This document shows, piece after piece, positions 52,062 to 61,316 of a stretch of 64,000 nucleotides of DNA. Each line of letters begins with the position of its first letter. The stretch's first letter is position 1. The notes below the pieces were generated by a model. That model saw only the letters and a list, made by a program, of their open reading frames with translations. It did no database searches and had not been told where the DNA came from. A program made the translations under genes and the position numbers. This DNA is from DASUFE01 sp036274675 (GTDB lineage Bacteria > Pseudomonadota > Gammaproteobacteria > HTCC5015), in NCBI GenBank assembly GCA_036274675.1, contig DASUFE010000088.1, positions 31,201 through 95,200 on the forward strand. Direction: 5' to 3'.

Positions 52062-54056
52062 TTAGTTAATCGAGTTGAAATCGCAACCCAGCGTGTTCGT
52101 GCTGCCGTAGCCGATCAGGCAGCCGATGGTTTCCGCGGGCGGCAGCAGGCCTTGCAGCTGCGCCGGAGACCAGGCGCCCTGGTCGGTCCAGACGATCCAG
52201 TCGATCAGCCCGTGATAGCGGTTGCTGCCGCCGTCGCCGACGGTCAGGTAGTTGCTGCCGGAGCCGACGCTTCTCATCTGTCCGCCGAAATTGACGGTCG
52301 GCGTGGGCGAGCCGTCCAGATAGACCCTGACCCAGCCGGTGTTGGCGTTCGCCAGCGTCACCGTGAAGTGATAGACCCGGTATTCCGACATATCGTAGCC
52401 GAAGGCATTGACGGATTGCCCGTCGATGGCGTTTTCCAGCTGAACGCCCTGGTTACTGCCGTCGGAGCGCAGGATTACTTTCAGGCGGCTGGCGATCGAG
52501 GAAGGCGCGGCGTCGCCGAAGGCGGCCTCGAATTCGAGCACGCGGGTGGAGCTCTCGGCGCCCGCCGCCAGTCCGCGCACGCCGGCGATAAAGGTGAAGT
52601 ATTTGGGATAGACGCCGTCGTTGCGCGTGATGTTCGTGATGCGGGCGCGCGTGCTGTTGGAGGCGGCGGCGGTTGAATTGAATATCGTCACGCCGTTGCC
52701 CTCCAGCGTCGTCGCCGCGGTGAACTCGGCGGCGTTGGAGGCGCCGGTGATCGAGAACGCGCCCGGCGCGCCGCTGGCGAGACTGATGGAACCCGCGGTG
52801 AAGGGAGCGACGGCTCCGCTATATACGTTCCAGGCCACTCCGCCGGGGCCGGGCGGAGCGCTCGGCACTTCCTGGGGCAGCGGGGGTTTCGGCGGCACGT
52901 CGAACTCGGGAATCTCGCAGACGAGCGCGGGCGGAGGCGTTTCGATGACGCCGGTGCCCGCGTAATGTCTGACGTACTTCTCGACGTCCTTGGCCGAAAT
53001 CAGGCTAGGCTTGTATTTGTAACCCTGCGGCAGGGTCAGCGCGCCGGTCGACCGGTTGTCGCGCAGTTTCTCGTCGGCGACGATGCCGTCGCTCGATGGC
53101 TCCCAGAGGATGCCATCGCCCAGGCGGTTGCCGATCAATTCCCAGAAGCCGATAGCGATGCTGTCCTGCGACAGCACCGGATTGCGGGTGTTTTCGAAGA
53201 AATTCTTTTCCACCCGCACGACGGCGCCCATCCGCGAATTGATGCCGGAGGTGGTGACATTGCTGTAATGATTGTTGTAAACGTGCGCCTCGCCGAAGCG
53301 GTAGAGCGGCAAGCGCGAGGAAACGTTTTCCCACAGGTTGTGATGAAAGGTGACGCGCCGGTTGAAATTATCCTCGTCGGAGCTCCCCCACAGGGATGTC
53401 TTCCAGCTGTCGTGCATGTTATTGAAGGAGATGGTTATGTCGGAAACGTCGCCGCGGCCGCTGACCAGTTCGTCGAAATAGTCCAGCCGGTACACCGCCT
53501 GCGCTTCTTCCAGCGTCATGCCGGGAGGAACGATGAAGTTTTCCGGTATCTCGACCGCGAGATTATTGTACAGCTCGTTGTGATCGATCCAGATGTTGCG
53601 CACGGGTCCGTTACGCCCGTCAAGGCTGATCAGGTCGCCGGTGCCGCGGAATTGCGGAACTTCGTGCAGCTTCAGGTTGCGGATGACGATGTTGCTCGCG
53701 CCGTCCCTGATATCGAGGCCGATGCCCCAGAAGCCCGCGTCGGCGCCGCGTCCGACGATGGACAGATTACTGCGCACGATCGGTATGGAATCGGCATTGG
53801 AGTTGTGCGGAGTGACGGTGCCGTCGACCCAGATGGTAAGCGGAACCGAAGCATATTCCGGGTTATTCAGCGCCGCCAGCAGTTCGGCTCCGTTGCACAC
53901 CGCGACTTCGACGGCGTCTGCGCCCGCGCCGCCGGTGGTTCCGCCGTTAAGACCGGCATAGCCGTAGACGGTTTCGAAATCCGGCGACTCGATCTTGCAT
54001 GCGCTCAATAACATGAAACTGAGGCACGCTGTCGTTAACAGCCTGTGATAATTCAT
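52062..54056 (-). CDS. PL1-type pectate lyase-like lipoprotein with C-terminal concanavalin-like domain
   Basis: About 664 residues. Lipobox MLLSAC near residue 19. The parallel beta-helix has IWIDHNELYNN, SWKTSLWGSSDEDN, VTFHHNLWENVSSRLPLYR (RxPxxR) and the following VYNNHYSN, the PL1 signature set. After a Pro-rich linker (about 400-425) comes a roughly 220-residue jelly-roll-type domain (RVYLDGSPTP, WTDQGAW), LamG/concanavalin-like. Start ATG 54056 has GAGGGGA; a further 60 codons upstream contain the operator and are not coding. Likely degrades plant or algal pectin at the surface. Confidence 0.87.
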   Translation of the reverse strand: MNYHRLLTTACLSFMLLSACKIESPDFETVYGYAGLNGGTTGGAGADAVEVAVCNGAELLAALNNPEYASVPLTIWVDGTVTPHNSNADSIPIVRSNLSIVGRGADAGFWGIGLDIRDGASNIVIRNLKLHEVPQFRGTGDLISLDGRNGPVRNIWIDHNELYNNLAVEIPENFIVPPGMTLEEAQAVYRLDYFDELVSGRGDVSDITISFNNMHDSWKTSLWGSSDEDNFNRRVTFHHNLWENVSSRLPLYRFGEAHVYNNHYSNVTTSGINSRMGAVVRVEKNFFENTRNPVLSQDSIAIGFWELIGNRLGDGILWEPSSDGIVADEKLRDNRSTGALTLPQGYKYKPSLISAKDVEKYVRHYAGTGVIETPPPALVCEIPEFDVPPKPPLPQEVPSAPPGPGGVAWNVYSGAVAPFTAGSISLASGAPGAFSITGASNAAEFTAATTLEGNGVTIFNSTAAASNSTRARITNITRNDGVYPKYFTFIAGVRGLAAGAESSTRVLEFEAAFGDAAPSSIASRLKVILRSDGSNQGVQLENAIDGQSVNAFGYDMSEYRVYHFTVTLANANTGWVRVYLDGSPTPTVNFGGQMRSVGSGSNYLTVGDGGSNRYHGLIDWIVWTDQGAWSPAQLQGLLPPAETIGCLIGYGSTNTLGCDFNSIN

Positions 54057-54156
54057 TGTGATATCCCCTCTCTGAGAACTTTGTGAAAATTGCAGGTGGG
54101 CTATTCTAGAAAAATTTTTATTCGCGGTTAATCTGTAATGTACACAAGCATACCGA

Positions 54157-54199
54157 TGTCCCGCGGACAATGTCCGATGGACATTTTGTCCCGCGGACA
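54157..54199. promoter_or_regulatory. Triple TGTCC-N3-GGACA operator
   Basis: Three 13-bp palindromes at 54157-54169 (N3=CGC), 54171-54183 (GAT) and 54187-54199 (CGC), centres 14 and 16 bp apart. They lie about 100 bp upstream of the lyase start on the minus strand. Perfect symmetry in all three points to a dimeric regulator. I do not know which one. Confidence 0.7.
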
Positions 54200-54580
54200 T
54201 TTGCGCGGTGCTCATATCGCCGAGGTTCAAATGCATTCGTGCTGCGCGCCCGATTTTTATGAAAGCGGACGATGCAAAAAACTTTAGTCAACGCCGCGAC
54301 GCGGATTGAAGCTTGCGAACGCAATCCGGCGAATTTCTTTGACGACGAACGTACTCGCTGGAAGACAAGAGTGAAGCGCGCCTTGTATGCAACGCAGGAT
54401 TTAAAATATCCAAAATGATTGGAATGAATGCCGACAGCGGCATACCGGGATTCCTTGCCTGATAAAAGATTATTTCACGAAGCTGCGCCGGCATGAGCGC
54501 TCATGGCGGATGAGCGGATATTTTCCTGGTCGCACGCGGTGTTCGCGGATTAAAACTCCGGGCGGACGGGTCGAAGCAAC
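54200..54580. other. Intergenic region, no gene seen
   Basis: 381 bp between the operator and the next plus-strand gene. Short open frames here have no ribosome site or recognisable content. Confidence 0.5.
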
Positions 54581-54979
54581 ATGAACATGCTGCTGACCAT
54601 GCTGTTATCCCGGGTGCTGGGGATATTTCTGATAATCCTCGGCGCGCTCATTCTGCTGCGGCGCCGTTACTACCTGTCCGTATTCGCCGAATTCGGGCGT
54701 CAACGCTTAACCCGCACTGTCATATCGATGGGTGAACTGCTGGCGGGAGTGTTCCTGGTCGTCATTCATAATCAATGGTCCTCGCCGGCCGCGGGGCTCG
54801 TATCGCTCATTGGCTGGATGGCGGTGCTGGAAAGTCTTGTTTACCTGGCGCTGCCCGATCGCTTCGTCGAGAAATTTCTGAAAACCTTCAACACGGCCGG
54901 CTGGTACCTCTGCGGAGGTCTGCTCGCCATCGCGACCGGTTGCTATCTCGTCGCATACGGTTTCGGCTGCGCCGGCTGA
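54581..54979 (+). CDS. Four-span hypothetical membrane protein
   Basis: 132 residues, four hydrophobic segments (10-25, 48-63, 70-88, 106-125). Family not recognised. It precedes a CTCTGCG-type repeat region. Confidence 0.65.
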   Translation: MNMLLTMLLSRVLGIFLIILGALILLRRRYYLSVFAEFGRQRLTRTVISMGELLAGVFLVVIHNQWSSPAAGLVSLIGWMAVLESLVYLALPDRFVEKFLKTFNTAGWYLCGGLLAIATGCYLVAYGFGCAG

Positions 54980-54989
54980 ACACTGAACG

Positions 54990-55172
54990 CACAAAGAAAG
55001 ACATTCCTCTGGCGGAGAACGCAGAGGCGCGAAAGATTCCGGGGACGGTTGCCGTATTTTCGTTTTAAAGCGCGTTCTCCGCGCCCCGCGAGACGGCAAA
55101 GCTTCACTCTTGACCGTAGCGCCTTTGCGAACTTTGCGAGGGATCTTTTTCCCCAACTCCGCGAGAGGTATT
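54990..55172. repeat. CGCAGAG/CTCCGCG-type repeat region
   Basis: Contains GGCGGAGAACGCAGAGGCGC, CGCGTTCTCCGCGCCCCGCG, CTTTGCGAACTTTGCGAGG and CTCCGCGAGAGGTATTTTT. Imperfect inverted arms with an AT centre, as at 57178 and 60416. Confidence 0.6.
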
Positions 55173-55174
55173 TT

Positions 55175-55618
55175 TCAGTTAAGCGGCCCGCCCGGCCAGA
55201 GTCGGCGCAGAGACTCGGGCAGCGCGTTCCATACTTTATCCATTTCGCCGGGCGAAACGTGGCGGTCGAGCACCGCGAACACGCCCTGCACGATTTCACG
55301 GGCGCGCGGGGTGAGTGCCGGATCCGCCAAGGCATCGATGACGGTTTCCAGGTAATCATCCTGCTGCCGGATGTGCCGCACCGCTTCCGCGGGTCGCCAG
55401 CCGTCATAGTAGAAGCCTTTGAGTACCAGCGGCAGCTGCGCCGCGAGGTGCGCGGACAGTTCCACAGGCAGACGGTCGCGCAATGCCTGCAGGCCCGCGG
55501 CCAGCCCGCGCAAGGCGTTGTGCTTGTCCAGCCCGCCGACCTCTTCGCTGAAATCCTTGATCCACTCGTGCACTTTCTGCACGCTGCTGTCCAGGGTTGG
55601 AAAACCGGTTGCACTCAT
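55175..55618 (-). CDS. DUF2267-family protein
   Basis: 147 residues. HNALRGLAAGLQALRDRLPVE and LPLVLKGFYYDGWRPAE are the DUF2267 motif set. Soluble, helical, function unknown. ATG 55618 sits after GGAGGA. Confidence 0.85.
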   Translation of the reverse strand: MSATGFPTLDSSVQKVHEWIKDFSEEVGGLDKHNALRGLAAGLQALRDRLPVELSAHLAAQLPLVLKGFYYDGWRPAEAVRHIRQQDDYLETVIDALADPALTPRAREIVQGVFAVLDRHVSPGEMDKVWNALPESLRRLWPGGPLN

Positions 55619-55795
55619 AGCGTCCTCCTGCGGGGCTTCGATTACTAGGAGGACTCACCGCGCACAGCGGAGTTCAGATGTTTCGACACGTGGAGTTCCG
55701 TTTTAACAAGTATTCGCCGGACGCCCGGAAACAAAACTAATTTTTAAACCGGAGGGTCTACTTGAATACGTTTACAGATCGCAAAGGAGTCTGCG

Positions 55796-57133
55796 ATGAA
55801 AAAATTTTTATCCGGGGCGGTTTCCGTCCTGCTTGCTTTTGGTTTGCTGCCCGGTTGCAGCAGCGCTCCGAAACACGATATGGCCCCCAGGCAGTCGCTC
55901 ACCGGCCATGACGAGGAGATCATCGATTACTCCAAGCGCATGATCGAGGAAGGGCGTCGCGTGTTCCGCTACGAAACCTTCGACAGCGAGCAGTTCTGGG
56001 GCGGCCAGTTGCAACTGCACAAGGCCATCGCCGGTGAGAAGAACGGCGGCGTCGGCAAGGGGCTGAGTCCCAACATGGCGCTCCAGCTCGGACTCAAGGT
56101 CGATACGCAGTACCTGCCATCAGTACTGCTGGAAGCCATCAAGAACACCACTATCAGTCTGGACAATCCCGACACCACGCTGGCTCTGCTCAAGGCCAAC
56201 GCGGTGGTCGGCGTCACCGGCTTCTTCGATAAGAAGGGCCGGCTGGAGTCGGTGGGCATCCAGTGCGCGCTCTGTCACTCGACGGTGGACAACTGGTTTA
56301 TGCAAGGTATCGGCAAGCGGCAGGACGGCTGGGCCAACCGCGATCTCGACGTCGGCGCTATCGTTGCGCTGGCGCCGAACCTGCAGCCCTTCAGCGATCT
56401 GCTGGGCGTCAACATCGCAACCGTGAAAAAGGTGCTCCAGAGCTGGGGGCCCGGACGTTATGACGCGGAACTGGACAAGGACGGCAAGGCCTTCCGGCCC
56501 GACGGCAAGCCCGCGGCGACACTGCTGCCTCCGGCATTCGGCCTGGCGGGCGTCAATCTGCACACCTGGACCGGCTTCGGTTCCATCCCCTACTGGAACG
56601 CCTATGTGGCCACCACGCAGATGCACGGTACGGGCACTTTCTTCGATACCCGCTTCAACGATCGGCAACGCTATCCGGTCGCCGCGCGCGCCGGCACCGG
56701 CAATGTGCGCAGTGTGCCGGATAAAGTAGCGATGACCCAGGCGCCGCTGCACTTCTACCAGCTTTCCATTCCCGCGCCGAAGCCGCCGGCGGACAGTTTC
56801 GACAAGGAAGCGGCGGGACGTGGCGAGAAACTGTTCAACAAGCAGGCGCGCTGTGCGAGCTGCCATGTACCGCCGCTGTTCACCGAACCCGGCAACAACC
56901 TGCACGCCGCGAATGAGATCGGCATCGACGATTTCCAGGCGCTACGCTCGCCGACCGGCAAGTACCGCACCGCGCCGCTCGCCGGATTGTGGACGCACCA
57001 GAAAGGCGGCTTCTACCACGACGGCCGATTCGCGAACCTGCGCGAGGTGGTGGATCATTACGACGATTTCTTAAGACTCTCGCTGAGCGACCAACAAAAG
57101 CAGGATCTGGTGGAGTACCTCAAGTCACTCTGA
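55796..57133 (+). CDS. Diheme cytochrome c peroxidase-like lipoprotein
   Basis: 445 residues. Lipobox LLPGC. Two heme sites: CALCH near residue 160 and CASCH near 356. The C-terminal KGGFYHDGRFANLREVVDHYD is typical of the MauG/CcpA superfamily. N-terminal about 130 residues before the first heme are longer than usual. It may reduce peroxides or act as a diheme oxidase in the periplasm. ATG 55796. Confidence 0.85.
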   Translation: MKKFLSGAVSVLLAFGLLPGCSSAPKHDMAPRQSLTGHDEEIIDYSKRMIEEGRRVFRYETFDSEQFWGGQLQLHKAIAGEKNGGVGKGLSPNMALQLGLKVDTQYLPSVLLEAIKNTTISLDNPDTTLALLKANAVVGVTGFFDKKGRLESVGIQCALCHSTVDNWFMQGIGKRQDGWANRDLDVGAIVALAPNLQPFSDLLGVNIATVKKVLQSWGPGRYDAELDKDGKAFRPDGKPAATLLPPAFGLAGVNLHTWTGFGSIPYWNAYVATTQMHGTGTFFDTRFNDRQRYPVAARAGTGNVRSVPDKVAMTQAPLHFYQLSIPAPKPPADSFDKEAAGRGEKLFNKQARCASCHVPPLFTEPGNNLHAANEIGIDDFQALRSPTGKYRTAPLAGLWTHQKGGFYHDGRFANLREVVDHYDDFLRLSLSDQQKQDLVEYLKSL

Positions 57134-57134
57134 G

Positions 57135-57176
57135 GCGGGTATGGCGGGCTCCGGGGAAACCGTAACCCGCTTTTTT
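57135..57176 (+). terminator. Terminator of the diheme protein gene
   Basis: GCGGGT (57135-57140) with ACCCGC (57165-57170), inner CGG/CCG pairing, then T6. Confidence 0.65.
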
Positions 57177-57177
57177 A

Positions 57178-57362
57178 GAAAGGATCTCTCGACGCGAAGG
57201 GGGCAGAAGACCGCGACGCAGCCCGCCAGGCAAACACGTTTTTATTTTTCTTATTGAACTGCCAAAGGCCGCGCGCACATTTCACGGCGATCTCTGCATG
57301 CTTCGCGGTCACGGCTTTCGGCTAAAGCGTCTCTACGTTCTCTGCGAGAGGAGCATTTTCTT
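57178..57362. repeat. CTCTGCG-type repeat region
   Basis: Begins AAGGATCTCTCGACGCGAAG and ends TCTCTACGTTCTCTGCGAGA then GGAGC. Same family as 54990-55172; it lies between convergent genes. Confidence 0.55.
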
Positions 57363-57368
57363 TTGGAG

Positions 57369-59024
57369 TTATGTTTCAGCCTGCAGGCCGGCTTCGGCAT
57401 TGGCGATGGCGCGGTCGATCTCCGGGAAGAAATTGCCGCGCCCGATCTGCTGAATCACGCCGGCTTTCTCCAGCTTGCCCGTTACGCGCGCATTGGCTCC
57501 CGCCAGGACGACTCTCACGTTGCGCTTGTGCATGTCCCGGATGATTTCTTCCAGACTCTGCAAACCGGTAATGTCCATGAACGGAACCCGTCTTAAATAG
57601 ATGACCAACACCTTCAGGTCCTCACGGGCGCCGACCAGCTTGCGCTGGAAATTCTCCACCGCGCCGAAGAAGAAAGGCCCCTCCACCGAATAGACGAGCA
57701 CGCCGGGCGGCAATTCGCCGAGCTTCGGGTCCGCCGACTCGCGGCTCAGGTCGCGGGCGTTGAGCTGGGTCACTTCGACGGTCAGCGCCATGCGGCTCAG
57801 GAAGTGCAGGGTCGCCAGGATCACGCCGATGTTGACCGCGACGATCAGGTCGACGAATACGGTCAGGCCGAAGGTGATGAGCAGGATCCCGACATCCGCG
57901 CGCGGCGCGCGCCGGAGCATGCGCACGAAGTGCTTGGCCTCGCTCATGTTCCAGGCGACCATGAACAGGATCGCCGCCAGCGCGGCGAGAGGGATATTGA
58001 CCGCGAGCGGCGCCAGGAACAACAACACCAGCACCAGCGTGAGCGCGTGCACGATGCCGGCAAGAGGGCTGTTGCCGCCGTTGCGGATATTGGTCGCGGT
58101 GCGAGCGATCGCGCCGGTGGCGGCGAAACCGCCGAACAGGGGCGACGCGATGTTGGCGATGCCCTGACCGATCAGTTCCTGGTTCGAATCGTGTCGCGTC
58201 CGCGCCATATTGTCCGCCACCACCGCGGACAGCAGCGATTCGATGCTGCCGAGCATCGCGATGGTGAAGGCCGGCCGGATCAGGTCGAGCATCTGCGACA
58301 GCGTGGCCCGCGGCAGTTCGAAAGCGGGCAACCCGCGCGGAATTCCGCCGAAGGCGCTGCCGACCGTAACGACGCCCTCGAAATGGAACACGGCCTGCAG
58401 CACGGTGACGATGACCAGCGCCATGGCCGGGCCGGGAACCCGCTGCAGTCCGGGCAACCGCGGCGCGCCGATCACCAGCAGCAGCGCGAGCGCCGACAGA
58501 CAGGTGGTGGCCGGATGGAACTCCGGCAATGACAGCAGGAGTTGCCAGAACTTCTCGTGGAAATGCTGGCCGTGCGGCGCGGGCAGGCCGAAAAAATATT
58601 GCCACTGGCCAACCCAGATGATCACCGCAATGCCGGCGGTAAATCCGGTGATGACCGGCGCGGGAATGAACTTGATGATGTTGCCGAGGCGCGTCAGCCC
58701 GAGCAGCAACAGCATGACGCCCGCCATCATGGTGGCGATCTGTAATCCGGTGATGCCGTATTTCGCCGTGATGCCGGAGAGAATCACGATAAAGGCCCCG
58801 GTAGGCCCGGCGATCTGTACCCGGCTGCCGCCCAGACTGGACACCGCAAGTCCGGCCACGACCGCGGTATAGAGTCCCTGCTCCGGCTTGGCCCCGGAGG
58901 CGATCGCGAAGGCCATCGCCAGGGGCAGCGCCACGATGCCGACGATAACGCCGGACACGATATTCGGCAGCCAGTACCGCCGGCTGAACAGCCCGGCGCG
59001 CTTGGCTTCAAGCAGGGCGATCAT
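57369..59024 (-). CDS. SulP-family anion transporter with STAS domain
   Basis: 551 residues, about 11-12 spans. VSGVIVGIVALPLAMAFAIASG and PTGAFIVIL are the SulP family signature; a C-terminal STAS domain (about 430-545) has YSVEGPFFFGAVENFQ and MDITGLQSLEEI. Transports sulfate, bicarbonate or another anion. It is separate from the CysTWA system. Confidence 0.94.
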   Translation of the reverse strand: MIALLEAKRAGLFSRRYWLPNIVSGVIVGIVALPLAMAFAIASGAKPEQGLYTAVVAGLAVSSLGGSRVQIAGPTGAFIVILSGITAKYGITGLQIATMMAGVMLLLLGLTRLGNIIKFIPAPVITGFTAGIAVIIWVGQWQYFFGLPAPHGQHFHEKFWQLLLSLPEFHPATTCLSALALLLVIGAPRLPGLQRVPGPAMALVIVTVLQAVFHFEGVVTVGSAFGGIPRGLPAFELPRATLSQMLDLIRPAFTIAMLGSIESLLSAVVADNMARTRHDSNQELIGQGIANIASPLFGGFAATGAIARTATNIRNGGNSPLAGIVHALTLVLVLLFLAPLAVNIPLAALAAILFMVAWNMSEAKHFVRMLRRAPRADVGILLITFGLTVFVDLIVAVNIGVILATLHFLSRMALTVEVTQLNARDLSRESADPKLGELPPGVLVYSVEGPFFFGAVENFQRKLVGAREDLKVLVIYLRRVPFMDITGLQSLEEIIRDMHKRNVRVVLAGANARVTGKLEKAGVIQQIGRGNFFPEIDRAIANAEAGLQAET

Positions 59025-59178
59025 ATGGGGCGGGGTTGTTGCATGGCCGTATAATAAGGCAACCCGCGGGAAAACGGCCAGCAGCAGTCTGCCCGATCAC
59101 GGGGTTTTTCTGAAACTCAGTAATATTAAGGATGGCGCATGCGCGCCACATGGCTTTTCCCTGTATAAAGCCCCCATC

Positions 59179-59751
59179 CTACATGCCGCTTTGCACCTTG
59201 CCGACCATATAGCCCACAAACGGAATATATTGATACAAGCCTTCGATGCCGTCCCAATAATCCTGGTGGATCACGACCCGTCCCTCGGCGTCGGTGCGGA
59301 TATGGCTCATGCCGATGGATTTCGATTCCACGATATCGCCGCTCATCTTGAAGCGCATGCGCATCACCCATCTCAGGTAATAGTCGTTGTTCCTGGCCGC
59401 GACGTCGTTCACCTCGACCGTGAGCGACTCCACGCGCTCGGCGGTGCGCAGCATGTAGTCGACCACTTCCTCGCGTGTGCGCAGAGTGCGGACGGTGTCG
59501 TTAAAGTACAGCTGCGGGGCATATGCCTTTTCAAGGCGCGTCTTCGCTGCGGCATCCTTGAGATCAGACATGGCCAGCAAGAAATTCTCGAGCGCGGCGC
59601 GGTCGCGCGCCGGAACACCGGGGATGTCAGTCAGCGCCTTGAGGTAGTCATCGGTGTAGTCGACATGCAGTTTCCTGCCGGTGCAGCCCGTGCACAACAA
59701 TAAGATTGTGACGGCCGTCATCAGCAAGGCGCGGGTGTTATATAAAGCCAT
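59179..59751 (-). CDS. NTF2-like (SnoaL-type) lipoprotein
   Basis: 190 residues. Lipobox LLCTGC. The body (TREEVVDYMLRTAERVESL, VVIHQDYWDG) fits an NTF2-like cone fold. Such proteins accompany the DUF2878/DUF1295/Cfa gene group, so a role in that lipid pathway is likely. Start ATG 59751 has GGGAG. Confidence 0.75.
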   Translation of the reverse strand: MALYNTRALLMTAVTILLLCTGCTGRKLHVDYTDDYLKALTDIPGVPARDRAALENFLLAMSDLKDAAAKTRLEKAYAPQLYFNDTVRTLRTREEVVDYMLRTAERVESLTVEVNDVAARNNDYYLRWVMRMRFKMSGDIVESKSIGMSHIRTDAEGRVVIHQDYWDGIEGLYQYIPFVGYMVGKVQSGM

Positions 59752-59872
59752 TTTGTGCTCCCTGTTTATTCTTGTTTTATAACCACCGGTGATACTATGT
59801 GATCCGGTTCTAATGGATGGCGTAATCAACATGCTTGCGTCGTGCAGGGAGTCTAATCGAAGGGGACGATCC

Positions 59873-60445
59873 GTGAAACGCCCGGGTTCTCATTTTATCA
59901 ATTTCGCCTTTTTCCAGGCGTTGTGGTTCGCCTGCATTCTGGGCGCCGCGCGGGACAGGGTGTGGCCGGGCCTGGCGCTGCTCGGCTGCTTCATGCTCTG
60001 GCAGCTGTGGCCGGGACGCCGCGCGCGCGGGGATGTGGGCCTGATCCTGATCTGCGCCGCGATCGGACTGCTGGTCGACACCCTGTGGATACGCTTTGGC
60101 CTGATTCACTATCGTGCCGCCGTGCCCTATGCCGACTGGGCGCCGCTGTGGATTGTCGCGTTGTGGATCACGCTTGGGCTGACGCTGAATCATTCGCTGG
60201 CCTGGCTGCGCCGCTACGTCTGGGCATCGGTCGCGCTGGGCGCGATCGGCAGCCCCCTGTCGTATTTTGCGGGCTCGCGCCTGGGCGCCGCCGAACTGCC
60301 CGCGGATCTGACCTGGTCGATGCTGGCCTTCAGCCTGAGCTGGGCCATACTCGTGCCCGCACTGGTCTATCTGGGTTCGAAGATGTCTGATGAACGTGGC
60401 ATTTATAATTCTATTTCTCGCCAAGACGCAAAGGCGCCAAGGTAG
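59873..60445 (+). CDS. DUF2878-family membrane protein
   Basis: 190 residues, six spans. FINFAFFQALWFACILGAA and GLTLNHSLAWLR are family segments. GTG 59873 follows GGGGA; the longer frame overlaps promoter DNA. The last nine residues (SRQDAKAPR) are encoded by the CGCAAAGGCGCC repeat, so the original stop was probably replaced. Confidence 0.8.
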   Translation: MKRPGSHFINFAFFQALWFACILGAARDRVWPGLALLGCFMLWQLWPGRRARGDVGLILICAAIGLLVDTLWIRFGLIHYRAAVPYADWAPLWIVALWITLGLTLNHSLAWLRRYVWASVALGAIGSPLSYFAGSRLGAAELPADLTWSMLAFSLSWAILVPALVYLGSKMSDERGIYNSISRQDAKAPR

Positions 60446-60504
60446 AAAATCGTGAGATTTCCGAAGTCTTCTTTTACTTTGCGTTCTTGGCGGCTTCGCG
60501 AGAG
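60416..60504. repeat. CGCAAAGGCGCCAAG inverted repeat
   Basis: TCTCGCCAAGACGCAAAGGC and its imperfect complement TTTGCGTTCTTGGCGGCTTC with CGCGAGA; AT-rich centre. It overlaps the end of the DUF2878 gene. Confidence 0.65.
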
Positions 60505-60539
60505 ATATTCTTTCTTGCGGTTTGGCGAGTGGTAAACAT

Positions 60540-61316
60540 ATGAATACGCATACTTTATATAACAGTTCGATTGTCTTGCTGGTCGCGGTATCGCTCGGCT
60601 GGCTGTGGCAGGTGCGCAGCCGCAACGCCGGCATCGCGGATGTGCTTTGGGCCTACGGGCTCGGCGGCGCCGCGATTTACTACGCGCTGACCGGTCCCGG
60701 CGCCGTGGCGCCGCGCGCGGCGGTCGGGGTTTTAACCGGCGTCTGGTTCGCCCGCCTCGGCACGCACATCCTGCTGCGCATGCGGCGCGAGCGGCACGAG
60801 GACGGCCGTTACCGCGCGCTGCGCGAACGCTATGGCGCGAACATCAATCTCTTTCATTTTTTCTTTTTCATCGCGCAGGCTGTGGCCGCCTGGCTGTTTG
60901 CGCTGCCGGCGTGGATCGTGTCGCATAACCCGGCAACGCGCCATTGGGTATTACTGCTGGCGGGTCTGATCGCATTGATTGCGTTTTGCGGCGAATCCCT
61001 CGCCGACCGCCAACTGGAAAAATTCCGGGCGAATCCCGCCAACAAGGGCAAGACCTGCCGCGCGGGTCTCTGGCGCTACTCGCGGCATCCGAACTATTTC
61101 TTCGAGTGGTTGCACTGGTTCGCCTATCCCGTGCTCGCCTGCGGAGCGCCATATGGCGCGTGGGCGTGGCTCGCCCCGGCCCTGATGTTCCTGTTTCTCA
61201 ATTATTTCACCGGCATTCCCTACACCGAACGGCAGGCTCTGCGTTCGCGCGGCGAGGACTACCGCGACTACCAGAGCAAGACCAGCGCCTTCATACCCTG
61301 GAGACCGCAACCGTGA
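60540..61316 (+). CDS. DUF1295 steroid-reductase-like membrane protein
   Basis: 258 residues. Membrane enzyme of the isoprenylcysteine methyltransferase/steroid 5-alpha-reductase fold: WRYSRHPNYFFEWLHWFAYP is the conserved C-terminal signature. Probably acts on membrane lipids with the next gene. ATG 60540; GTGA overlap with the methyltransferase. Confidence 0.85.
   Translation: MNTHTLYNSSIVLLVAVSLGWLWQVRSRNAGIADVLWAYGLGGAAIYYALTGPGAVAPRAAVGVLTGVWFARLGTHILLRMRRERHEDGRYRALRERYGANINLFHFFFFIAQAVAAWLFALPAWIVSHNPATRHWVLLLAGLIALIAFCGESLADRQLEKFRANPANKGKTCRAGLWRYSRHPNYFFEWLHWFAYPVLACGAPYGAWAWLAPALMFLFLNYFTGIPYTERQALRSRGEDYRDYQSKTSAFIPWRPQP

Noticed and set aside
54057..54236. 60-codon N-terminal extension of the pectate lyase-like gene
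   Set aside because: It covers the operator array and leader; the internal ATG 54056 has a ribosome site and is followed by a lipoprotein signal.
60944..61312. Long N-terminal extension of the Cfa-like gene
   Set aside because: The frame lies wholly inside the DUF1295 gene; GTG 61313 gives a normal start and overlap.
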